DNA from: Oceanicaulis sp.
GTDB taxonomy: Bacteria; Pseudomonadota; Alphaproteobacteria; Caulobacterales; Maricaulaceae
Length of the DNA stretch: 32,503 nucleotides
Direction: 5' to 3'
NCBI GenBank assembly: GCA_028280165.1
Contig: JANQMI010000167.1
Span: 1-32,503, forward strand
Shown: in pieces, positions 14,866 to 22,179 of the stretch
Layout: every line of letters begins with the position of its first letter
Position numbering within the stretch: position 1 is the stretch's first letter
The notes under the pieces: model-generated
What the model was told of the DNA's origin: nothing
What the model saw: the letters and a program-made list of their open reading frames with translations, nothing else
The model's database searches: none
Program-made: the position numbers and the translations under genes

Positions 14866-15027
14866 TTTGAGGCGTTGGTGACTGATCTTTCAGCGCGAAT
14901 CAAAATTGTGATTTCTCCTAACGTGAGCTTAATATCGATATATTTCAATTACTTAGGGGTTTCATCAAGTTAATCGGGTCTGCTTTGGTAACAGTCGCTT
15001 AGGCGGTGTGCGCGTAAGCGTGCCCGC

Positions 15028-15657
15028 ATGAAAGCGCTCACACTTGCCTTCAGCGTTTTAGCGCTGCTTCTGAGTTCTCCGGCGTTTGCGCAGGGGTTTG
15101 CCGTTCGACTGGTTGATCAGTCCGGCGAAGCCGTGGCCCGAGCGCTCGTGACGCTTCATTCAAAGGGTGATGCTGCTTCAGTATCAGCATTGAGCTCTGA
15201 CGCTCACATGTCTCAACGAGATTTGCAGTTTGTCCCAGGCACGCTCGTGGTCCCGGTGGGAAGCTCGGTATCTTTTCCGAACGAGGATGATACCGGCCAC
15301 CATGTCTACTCGTTTTCAGACGCCAAGCGGTTTGATTTGCGGATCATTCCAGGCGGCGAGTCTGAATCGGTGATGTTCGACCAGGTTGGGACCGTCGCGA
15401 TTGGCTGCAATATCCACGATGCTATGGTGGGTTTCATTCACGTTGTCGATACACCGTGGGCTCTTGAATCCGATGACGCTGGAAGGGTCGACTGGTCGTC
15501 TGTGCCGGCCGGCAACTATGAGCTGCGGATCTGGCATGAACGTCTGAGGGAGCGGGGACAAACGCTCACCTTTGATATCGAGCTCGCTGACGACCGAGCT
15601 GAAGAGACCTACGAACTCAACCTTCGTCGGGCGCGCCGCCACGGAGGCCGATATTGA
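15028..15657 (+). CDS. Secreted cupredoxin-like protein (methylamine-utilisation-type)
   Basis: The 209-residue precursor has a clear signal peptide (hydrophobic core LAFSVLALLL, cleavage after SPAFA). Mature residues form a type I copper-like beta-barrel. Candidate ligands are H91/H92 in GHHVYSF and C127, H130 and M133 in GCNIHDAM, the Cys-x2-His pattern of plastocyanin-like centres. A C-terminal strand-rich region (VPAGNYELRIWHERL) resembles a carboxypeptidase-regulatory or transthyretin-like fold. It likely binds copper in the periplasm (inference). No amine dehydrogenase genes are nearby, so the methylamine label is only a family name. Its TGA overlaps the TTG start of the next gene, so the two are translationally coupled. 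No strong ribosome site is seen, but the signal peptide fixes the start. Confidence 0.85.
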   Translation: MKALTLAFSVLALLLSSPAFAQGFAVRLVDQSGEAVARALVTLHSKGDAASVSALSSDAHMSQRDLQFVPGTLVVPVGSSVSFPNEDDTGHHVYSFSDAKRFDLRIIPGGESESVMFDQVGTVAIGCNIHDAMVGFIHVVDTPWALESDDAGRVDWSSVPAGNYELRIWHERLRERGQTLTFDIELADDRAEETYELNLRRARRHGGRY

Positions 15658-17984
15658 CTACACGTCCGTCTTGGAGGTTTCAGCCGAAGCTAACGGCTTA
15701 CTTCACAGCCCTTTTTCTACTGATTTTTGTGCCGACAATTTTGACTGTGCATGGCGCGGTCGTCGGTGCCGTTTCGCGATCTGTGGAGCGGGAACTTCTT
15801 GCAAGCGGCGCGGTCTTTAATCGGATCATCGCGCTCCAAGCCTCACAGCTGGAAGAGACGGCAACCGTATTGTCCAGTGATTTCGGATTTAGATCCGCGG
15901 TTGCAACACGCGATGTCGCAACAATTGAATCGGCCTTGACCAATATCGTGGCGCGCCTTGACGCAAGCCATGGCTATGTCGTCGATCTTGAGGGTGAAAT
16001 TCTCGCGTCGACTGGATCGGTTATGGACGGCCGGTTCGCGTTCTCTGAGAGCTTCAGCGAGGACGCTCCAATCGCAAGCGCCGGTGTTTTGGACGGTCGG
16101 CCAAGTGTTCTCGTTGCAGCCCCCATTACTGCCCCCTTGACTGTTGGATGGGTGGTATTTGCACTTGAGCTGGATGAAGCCGCGACGGCCGAGCTGGAAG
16201 CCCTGTCTCCGATACCTTTGCATGCGCAGGTTCTGACTGGGCCTGAGCTCAACGAGCTGTCCTCTTTGATGCGGCTAGAGCAGTCTGAGTATGGCCAGAT
16301 GCTGTCTGAACTCGACATGGCGGGCACGCGATCGCTCGTTCATGTCGAAGACGTGCCTGTTCTCGACGGTAGCCTGAATATCGGGCTGGTATTGGCGCAT
16401 TCCAAATCGGTTGCGTTTCAACCCTATCGGCAGATGATCTATTTCATCTTGTTGCTCGGAGCCGCCGGCATTGGCCTCCTGGCGCTGGGCTGCTGGTTGG
16501 TGGCCAAGCGTGTGACCCGACCACTGTCGGCGCTTAGCGAGGCCGTGGCTCTGCTCCGAGACGGGCAGCGTGCGAGCGTTGGGATTACCTCATCCGACGA
16601 GTTTGGGGATCTGGCCGCCGGGTTCAACCTGATGTCAGAGGAAATCGCATCGCGCGAGCAGGCCATTACCCGCATGGCGCTCCACGATGGAGAGACTGGA
16701 TTGCCGAACCGGCGCGCGCTTGAAGGTCGATTGAAAGAGCTCTGCGTGGTCACTTCAACGGCAAAAGGCTCAATGCTTTTGATTGGCGCGCGCGTTAAGC
16801 GCTTCGCAAATGTCAGAGCGGCGATCGGATATGCGTTGTCTGCGGACGTTTTGAACACGGTCGCCAAACGCCTGTCCGCTGAAACCGAGTGTTTCCGACT
16901 GACGGTGGATACGCTCGCCACGCTCCATACCCTACCGGCTGAAGGCGATCCCAGCGCCTACTGCCAGTCCCTTCACAAAGCCATAAATCAGGCGGTCGCG
17001 GTCGATGCGCTATCGATCGATATGGACGTCGTGATTGGAGTTGTGGATCTGTCAGCTGGACAGTTCGCACCAGAAAAAGCGGTTCAATCTCTCGAGCTTG
17101 CAATTGATCTGGCGAGTGGCAAGGGGCTGCCTGTATTCGAGTATTGCGAAGATAGGATTCCGGATCCCATCAAGACACTGACTCTGATGGGCGCGATGCA
17201 GGACGCCATGAAAACAGGTGACCTTCGTCTGCATTACCAGCCGAAAATCGGGACGCGCTCCGGGAAGGTGGAGGGCGTCGAAGGACTGCTTCGGTGGACC
17301 CATCCCGAACTCGGCTTCATTCCCCCTGACACCTTTGTGGAGTTGGCGGAGGAAACCGGCCACATCGCAGAACTGACGGAGTGGGTGCTCGACCGCGCGC
17401 TTCTTGACCAACGCCGCTTCGCCGAAAGCCGCGTTCCGGTCTCCATGGCGGTCAATGTTTCAGGCCGGCTTCTCGCCAATGATCTGTTCGCCAGCTTTGC
17501 AATCAACGCGGTGGATCGACACAAAGCCGACCCCAGCGAGATCGTGCTGGAAATCACCGAAACAGCTGTGATGGAAAATCCTGAGGTCGCTACACGCCAG
17601 CTTGAGCGCCTGCGAGATGCGGGGTTCGCGCTGGCGATCGATGACTACGGCACGGGTCTATCCTCATTGTCGTACCTGAAGCAGCTGCCGGTCAGTGAGC
17701 TGAAGATTGACAAGAGCTTTGTGCTGGCGCTGGCGTCTGACGAACAGGATAAGCTGCTGGTGAAATCCTCCATCGATCTGGCCCACAGCCTTGGTTTGAA
17801 AGTCACGGCTGAAGGTGTGGAGGACCAGGCCAGCTTTGCGGCCCTGCAGCTCTTCGGGTGCGAGTACGCCCAAGGCTACTTCTTCTCTAAGGCCATTTCA
17901 GCGGATGAGTTTATCGAATTTGCAACCCGCTGGAACGTAGAGTCCCAATCAATCGAAGGGCAGCAAGACCGAGCTGTTCAATAG
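15654..17984 (+). CDS. Membrane c-di-GMP protein: periplasmic sensor, HAMP, degenerate GGDEF, EAL
   Basis: The 776-residue inner-membrane protein has one membrane helix (about residues 13-35), a periplasmic sensing region of about 225 residues (cache-like, assigned by layout only), a second helix (262-285), HAMP (VTRPLSALSEAV onwards), GGDEF (about 340-500) and EAL (about 510-760). The GGDEF signature is lost (CFRLTVDTLATLH where RxGGDEF is expected), so cyclase activity is unlikely. The EAL part looks active: EGLLRW, NVSGRLL, EITETAVM, DDYGTG, KIDKSF and AEGVED are present. Predicted action is c-di-GMP hydrolysis controlled by a periplasmic signal. The start is a TTG at 15654 overlapping the previous stop, with GGAGG at 15643-15647 six bases upstream. 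Confidence 0.92.
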   Translation: MTTRPSWRFQPKLTAYFTALFLLIFVPTILTVHGAVVGAVSRSVERELLASGAVFNRIIALQASQLEETATVLSSDFGFRSAVATRDVATIESALTNIVARLDASHGYVVDLEGEILASTGSVMDGRFAFSESFSEDAPIASAGVLDGRPSVLVAAPITAPLTVGWVVFALELDEAATAELEALSPIPLHAQVLTGPELNELSSLMRLEQSEYGQMLSELDMAGTRSLVHVEDVPVLDGSLNIGLVLAHSKSVAFQPYRQMIYFILLLGAAGIGLLALGCWLVAKRVTRPLSALSEAVALLRDGQRASVGITSSDEFGDLAAGFNLMSEEIASREQAITRMALHDGETGLPNRRALEGRLKELCVVTSTAKGSMLLIGARVKRFANVRAAIGYALSADVLNTVAKRLSAETECFRLTVDTLATLHTLPAEGDPSAYCQSLHKAINQAVAVDALSIDMDVVIGVVDLSAGQFAPEKAVQSLELAIDLASGKGLPVFEYCEDRIPDPIKTLTLMGAMQDAMKTGDLRLHYQPKIGTRSGKVEGVEGLLRWTHPELGFIPPDTFVELAEETGHIAELTEWVLDRALLDQRRFAESRVPVSMAVNVSGRLLANDLFASFAINAVDRHKADPSEIVLEITETAVMENPEVATRQLERLRDAGFALAIDDYGTGLSSLSYLKQLPVSELKIDKSFVLALASDEQDKLLVKSSIDLAHSLGLKVTAEGVEDQASFAALQLFGCEYAQGYFFSKAISADEFIEFATRWNVESQSIEGQQDRAVQ

Positions 17985-18014
17985 CTCCGTCTGCATGGGG
18001 GCGTGGAGGGGAAA

Positions 18015-19235
18015 ATGCGCGCACGTCTTTTGAGTGTCTGCGCCTGCTTTGCTGGCTTTTCATCTGCAGCGAACGGGCAATCTGATCTCTTTAGCGCCGA
18101 GACCGTCTCCGGATATTTCGACATTCGGCTTTATGCAGCCAATGGCGAGGAGAGCTGGACGAACCATGGTGCCGGAAAAGCGCGCTATGGCGGTGAACAG
18201 GTTGGGATCGATTTGGCCGAGGCAGGCCTGGTGTGGACGCCGAGGATCAGCTGGACGATCGAAGGCTACGCCCATCTTCAGTTCAATGATGATCAGGACA
18301 CATCGGTGGGCGTGACCGAGGCGTTTTTAAGCTACACGCCAGTCCCGCGCTCTGAATGGCGCTGGTCAGGTCGTGCCGGGATCTTTTATCCGCCGGTCTC
18401 ACTGGAGCATGAAGAGGGGGCTTGGGCGACGGTCTTCTCGCTGACCCCATCAGCGATCAACAGCTGGATTGGTGAAGAGATTAAGGGGGCCGGTGTTGAA
18501 GCCTCGGTTCAGCGAGAGATTTCAGGGCACCAGTTCGGTCTCACAGGTGGAGCCTTCGGGTATAACGATACAACAGGTGTGCTGATCAGCTATCGCGGCT
18601 GGGCGCTGCATGATCTTAAGACCGCACACGGCAGCGCCTTTCCCCACACAGTCTATCCTGGGCACAATGCAGTCGCTGAACCCTTTGAAGAGTTGGATTC
18701 AACGCTGGGCTATTATGCGCGCGCTGATTGGTCTCCGATGCCAGGCCTGAAGCTGAATACAATTGTCTGGGACAATCGCGCCGACCCGCTGAGCCGGGAT
18801 GGACACAACCGAGGCTGGCCGACCCGGTTTGTAAATGTCGGTGCTGAGATCGAGCTGCGTGAGGGCCTTAAGCTCCTGTCTCAAACGCTAATTGGGACCA
18901 CCGGTTCAGGGCCGGTTCTGCAGGTGGGGCGACGCGAGTTCGATTTCAGCTATTACGCCACCTACGCCATGGTTGTGAGCGAGCACGGCGATCACATCTT
19001 TGCAGCTCGGGGCGACGTGTTTGATGTCGATGACCGAAGCGCGGCTTTGGCGCACGACTTCGGCGAGCGCGGTTGGTCGGCCATGGCGTCATGGCGCTGG
19101 GCCCGGGAGTCTCACCAAACCCTCACAGCGGAGCTCCTTCATATGGATAGCGATCGCGCCTTGCGCTCACGCTGGGGTATTGGCTCGAACCACTCCCAAT
19201 CCCTGTTCCAACTTGCGGTGCGACAAGGGTTTTAG
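18015..19235 (+). CDS. Outer-membrane beta-barrel protein, third gene of the cupredoxin/EAL operon
   Basis: The 406-residue precursor has a signal peptide (MRARLLSVCACFAGFSSAANGQ). Alternating strands rich in Tyr and Trp follow (SGYFDIRLYAAN, WTIEGYAHLQFND), and the C-terminus ends in LFQLAVRQGF, whose terminal Phe is the outer-membrane barrel signature. No TonB plug is present. The segment GIFYPPVSLEHEEGAWATVF is a distinctive conserved-looking block. It is a porin-like barrel of unknown cargo. The ATG at 18015 follows GGAGG (18005-18009) by five bases; a GTG at 18003 is inside the ribosome site and rejected. It begins 30 bases after the EAL gene, so the three genes probably form one transcript. 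Confidence 0.82.
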   Translation: MRARLLSVCACFAGFSSAANGQSDLFSAETVSGYFDIRLYAANGEESWTNHGAGKARYGGEQVGIDLAEAGLVWTPRISWTIEGYAHLQFNDDQDTSVGVTEAFLSYTPVPRSEWRWSGRAGIFYPPVSLEHEEGAWATVFSLTPSAINSWIGEEIKGAGVEASVQREISGHQFGLTGGAFGYNDTTGVLISYRGWALHDLKTAHGSAFPHTVYPGHNAVAEPFEELDSTLGYYARADWSPMPGLKLNTIVWDNRADPLSRDGHNRGWPTRFVNVGAEIELREGLKLLSQTLIGTTGSGPVLQVGRREFDFSYYATYAMVVSEHGDHIFAARGDVFDVDDRSAALAHDFGERGWSAMASWRWARESHQTLTAELLHMDSDRALRSRWGIGSNHSQSLFQLAVRQGF

Positions 19236-19414
19236 GGGGCTAGGCTCATGGCGCGCTGTTCTGCGTGACCCTGGGTCCTATTGGGAAAGAAACGGTGTGG
19301 TGGAGGGTTGAGGGTCCTCCCTTTGCGTGCAGGCAGGCACCGACCGCAGTTTAATCAGAGCCGCGAAACATCTAACACCTTGCCGCGGGCCCCAGCATAG
19401 GATTGGCTAGATCC

Positions 19415-20020
19415 ATGTCCGCCACCGTCCATGCCCGCTTTCTTGAGACCGCGAAAGACCTCAGCCCTGTCCTGGTTGAAGCGCTTACGGCGCGCGGGCC
19501 GGTTGAGTTTTCGGTCCGCAACACCACTCCCTTTCCCCTATATTTGGCTCGCGCGGTCGCTGGCCAGCAGCTCAGTGTGAAAGCCGCCAAGTCGATATGG
19601 GGTCGGGTGGAAGCCAGTAATGGCGACCGGTCCTTCTGTGAGGCCTTTACCGCATCGCGCGGTGAGACGCTGCGAGCCTGCGGGCTGTCTAATGCCAAGG
19701 TCAAAACACTGATTGCCATCGGCGAGGCGACGCAGGCGGGCTGGCTGGATGGCGAAGCGTTGCGCCAGCTTGATGCCGAGGGCAGAGCGCAGGACCTGAC
19801 GAAGCTCTGGGGTGTTGGCCGCTGGACAGCCGACATGGCGAACATGTTCTGGTTTGGCGAAGAAGACATCTGGCCTGATGGTGATGTCGCAGCGCGCAAG
19901 ACCTTGGAGCGCTTGACGAGCCCACGCCGCAAAACCGTGCGCACCGCCGAACGCTTCGCGCCCCATCGCAGTTATCTGGCTCTGTACATGTGGCGGCACG
20001 TTGACGCGCCACCCACGTGA
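19415..20020 (+). CDS. AlkA-like DNA-3-methyladenine glycosylase (HhH-GPD)
   Basis: The 201-residue protein excises alkylated bases from DNA in the cytoplasm. The helix-hairpin-helix LTKLWGVGRWTADMANMF and the following catalytic Asp in WPDGDVAARKTL are clear HhH-GPD features. AVAGQQLSVKAAKSIWGR matches the conserved I-x-x-Q-Q-x-S-x-x-A-A motif near the N-terminus. It lacks the extra N-terminal domain of E. coli AlkA, as in the short bacterial form. The ATG at 19415 is preferred over a TTG at 19403; AGGA lies upstream at about 19399. No adaptive-response ada gene is adjacent. Confidence 0.88.
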   Translation: MSATVHARFLETAKDLSPVLVEALTARGPVEFSVRNTTPFPLYLARAVAGQQLSVKAAKSIWGRVEASNGDRSFCEAFTASRGETLRACGLSNAKVKTLIAIGEATQAGWLDGEALRQLDAEGRAQDLTKLWGVGRWTADMANMFWFGEEDIWPDGDVAARKTLERLTSPRRKTVRTAERFAPHRSYLALYMWRHVDAPPT

Positions 20021-20056
20021 GTTTCCCGAACCAGCCTTTCAACAATTGAGGCCAGG

Positions 20057-20473
20057 ATGCGTCTTGACGAATTTCGAACTCTGGTGGCTTTGGAAGACAG
20101 CTATATCAATGAGGTCTGCCTGCTGAATGATGAGGTTCGTCTCACGGGTGAGTTTTTCAGTCTGCGAGACTGCGATGAGACCACGATGGTCTGGCGGTTT
20201 GGAACGATTTCGTTTTCAGGCGTCAGCCACTATCACCTGGCTGTTGACTTGAAGGGGCAAAGGGAAAGGCCGAACGGCCGCTACGACCTGGGTTCGCCTG
20301 ACATTGAGCCGGAGACGGACCGATGTGCGATATTCTTATCGAATGCGCGCTGGAACGAGGGCAACCCTCCGCATCTCCTCTTGTTTGGCGAAGCAATTGT
20401 GATCGAAGCCGAGCTGGGGCCAATTCTAGAGCGCGTTCGTCGCGCGTCTGGCTCGGAAGAGATCTCAGACTGA
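20057..20473 (+). CDS. Unknown 138-aa protein coupled to a barstar-like gene
   Basis: The product is not recognised. It is a soluble, mixed alpha/beta-looking protein without signal peptide, rich in acidic residues near the N-terminus (RLDEFRTLVALEDSYINEV) and with a central strand region (TMVWRFGTISFSGVSHYHLAV). Its ATG at 20057 is about 36 bases after the glycosylase stop. Its TGA overlaps the ATG of the barstar-like gene (TGATG), which suggests the pair work together. It could be a second immunity-type protein; a catalytic toxin is less likely as no obvious His/Glu/Arg active-site set is seen. Both are guesses. Confidence 0.7.
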   Translation: MRLDEFRTLVALEDSYINEVCLLNDEVRLTGEFFSLRDCDETTMVWRFGTISFSGVSHYHLAVDLKGQRERPNGRYDLGSPDIEPETDRCAIFLSNARWNEGNPPHLLLFGEAIVIEAELGPILERVRRASGSEEISD

Positions 20474-20730
20474 TGCAGCCGATTGAGATCAATATAGAAG
20501 GATTGGACAAAGACGCGCTGATCCTGCGGCTTAAAGCGAGTCTCGGGCTACCAAGCTATTGCCAAACCAATTGGGATTCCCTCGAGGCGTGTCTTTATGA
20601 TGGCCAGCTTTCTGGCTTGACGCTCATCCATGTTGGCACAAGCGCTCTGAGCCCTGCCGATCGGGCCACCTACCGCCAGATCTTGAAGCGGTGGCAGAGT
20701 GATGCGGAGCAGATTCAAGTTGTTTTTTAG
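20473..20730 (+). CDS. Barstar-family (ribonuclease-inhibitor-like) small protein
   Basis: The 85-residue protein matches the barstar fold: an N-terminal strand (IEINIEGL), a first helix with LGLPSYCQTNWDSLEACLYD, which fits the family pattern Y-x-x-N-W-D-A-L-x-D-x-L, a middle strand (GLTLIHVG), another helix (YRQILKRW) and a final strand (IQVVF). Barstars bind and block barnase-type RNases, but many chromosomal members have no known partner. No barnase-like gene is visible here. The start at 20473 overlaps the preceding stop by one base; an in-frame start at 20323 inside the upstream gene is rejected. Confidence 0.85.
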   Translation: MQPIEINIEGLDKDALILRLKASLGLPSYCQTNWDSLEACLYDGQLSGLTLIHVGTSALSPADRATYRQILKRWQSDAEQIQVVF

Positions 20731-20835
20731 GACTCTGAGCCTCGTCGTGAGGGGGGCAAATAGGCTATGCGACATCAACTGGTCTCGCTCTGCGAGCCTG
20801 ATTAATCTGCCCGAAGCCTTTCGGAGCGCTGGCCC

Positions 20836-22179
20836 GTGACTCACGCCTTTAGAATTCTGACGCCTCAGGTCGATATCGCGGCGCGCACGCTGCGTTTCGG
20901 TTTTAATGTCTCGCGCTTTGGCCTGTTTGAAGAGCAGGTCACCCTGCCCGAAGACACCGCGCTGGAGCAGCTAAAGGGTCCGGTTTTGGACCGCCTTCTG
21001 GCGCTGTGTGCGATCATGATCGGGACGAGCTATTTTAAGTCTGCCCCGGTCGACAGACTCCAAACCGCATTTGCGCTCACGCCGGCGGCGCGCCGCATGG
21101 TCGAGCTCGCCTATGGCCCAGGTCTTGGGGAGTTTTATGTCCGCAACGCGCTGCCCTATCCGCCCAAGCTTGTGATTGAGGCACCAGAGGCGGCCCCGCT
21201 GTTACGGCCTGAACACGGGGAGCTGGAGCGGCCTCGCGCCGCAGTGGCCTTCGGCGGGGGTAAGGATAGTCATGTGGCTAGCTCCATCCTCGCCGAGGCA
21301 GGAGCGCAAAGCGAGCGCTTCTCCCTCATTTTAGGCGACAAGGTCGGCGCACGGCTCCAGTCGATGAGTGAGACGCCCGTGCGTCTGTTCATACGCCGCA
21401 TTGATCAGCGTCTTATTGAAATCAGCCAGTCGGGCGAGGCGCTGAACGGCCATATCCCGATCACGGGGATCAACTCCACGCTTCTAACGCTGGTCGCCGA
21501 GGCTATGGGGCTGGACTGGGTGGTGTTTGCCAATGAGCGCGCGGCCAGTGAACCTACGATGGACGTGGGCGGTCATCCGGTAAACCACCAATTCTCCAAG
21601 AGCCTGGAGTTCGAAGACGCGATGCGCAGCGGCTTTGCCGAAGCGGGCGCACGCGCGGAGTATTTTTCCATCCTTCGGCCGGTGAGCGAGCTTTGGACAG
21701 CCCATCATCTGGCAACCAAGGGGGTTGCAGCGCTTAATTTCTTTGCCAGCTGTAACCGCAATTTCGTCTTTGCTGGTCCCAGCGTCCTGGCCGAAGGCCA
21801 ACGCTGGTGCGGTCGGTGCGCAAAATGTGTCTACACCTCGGTTTTACTGGCACCCTTCCTATCGGTGGATCGCCATGCGGAGGTCTTCCAGAGCCAACCG
21901 CTTCACGACCCGGACAATATGAGTTTTCTGCGAGAGATTGCTGGGCTCACCAACGCCAAGCCTTGGGAATGCGTCGGCGAGCGGCGGGAAGTGGCGGCTG
22001 CGCTCACCCATCTCCTCACGGTCGAAGGCTGGAAAGATGCGGCGCTGATTTCCGGGATTGAAGCGGAGCTGTTTGTGCACTGGGATCGCGCAGAGTTGCT
22101 CTCAGCCTGGGACACCGCGCTGGAGGCGCGCTCCGAACACCGTATGCCGCAGGCCGTTGCCCGAGTCGTTGGAGCCTAA
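20836..22179 (+). CDS. murL: UDP-MurNAc-L-Ala-L-Glu epimerase
   Basis: This 447-residue enzyme is assigned to MurL, the ATP-dependent epimerase that inverts the glutamyl residue of UDP-MurNAc-L-Ala-L-Glu to the D form, first described in Xanthomonas. A PP-loop-like ATP site FGGGKDSHV (GGGKDS at residues 140-145) fits an adenylating mechanism. GINSTLLTLVAEAMGLDWVVFANERAASEPT and the cysteine-rich WCGRCAKCVYTS are distinctive. The identification is strengthened by a MurD2-type ligase directly beside it. The start is a GTG at 20836 with CGGAG nine bases upstream. It converges on murD2, their stop codons overlapping by four bases, so they are not co-transcribed. Confidence 0.9.
   Translation: MTHAFRILTPQVDIAARTLRFGFNVSRFGLFEEQVTLPEDTALEQLKGPVLDRLLALCAIMIGTSYFKSAPVDRLQTAFALTPAARRMVELAYGPGLGEFYVRNALPYPPKLVIEAPEAAPLLRPEHGELERPRAAVAFGGGKDSHVASSILAEAGAQSERFSLILGDKVGARLQSMSETPVRLFIRRIDQRLIEISQSGEALNGHIPITGINSTLLTLVAEAMGLDWVVFANERAASEPTMDVGGHPVNHQFSKSLEFEDAMRSGFAEAGARAEYFSILRPVSELWTAHHLATKGVAALNFFASCNRNFVFAGPSVLAEGQRWCGRCAKCVYTSVLLAPFLSVDRHAEVFQSQPLHDPDNMSFLREIAGLTNAKPWECVGERREVAAALTHLLTVEGWKDAALISGIEAELFVHWDRAELLSAWDTALEARSEHRMPQAVARVVGA

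Larger units (their letters stand above)
14595..15027. other. Gene-free stretch between tRNA-Leu and the cupredoxin operon
   Basis: No convincing gene is present; short frames here cross the tRNA or repeats. It holds a 15-bp copy of the tRNA T-arm region (14669-14683), a GC hairpin made by GCGTCCGC and GCGGAC (about 14617-14657), one family D repeat arm (14819-14865), and an AT-rich zone (about 14895-14985) with the 10-bp palindrome ATATCGATAT at 14932-14941. The AT-rich zone is the natural promoter site for the operon starting at 15028, but no -35/-10 pair could be assigned confidently. Confidence 0.7.

Noticed and set aside
14595-15027. Genomic island at tRNA-Leu
   Set aside because: No integrase or mobile gene lies next to the tRNA, and the following operon resembles its neighbours in codon use. 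Only a 15-bp repeat remains, so it is reported as a possible scar only.
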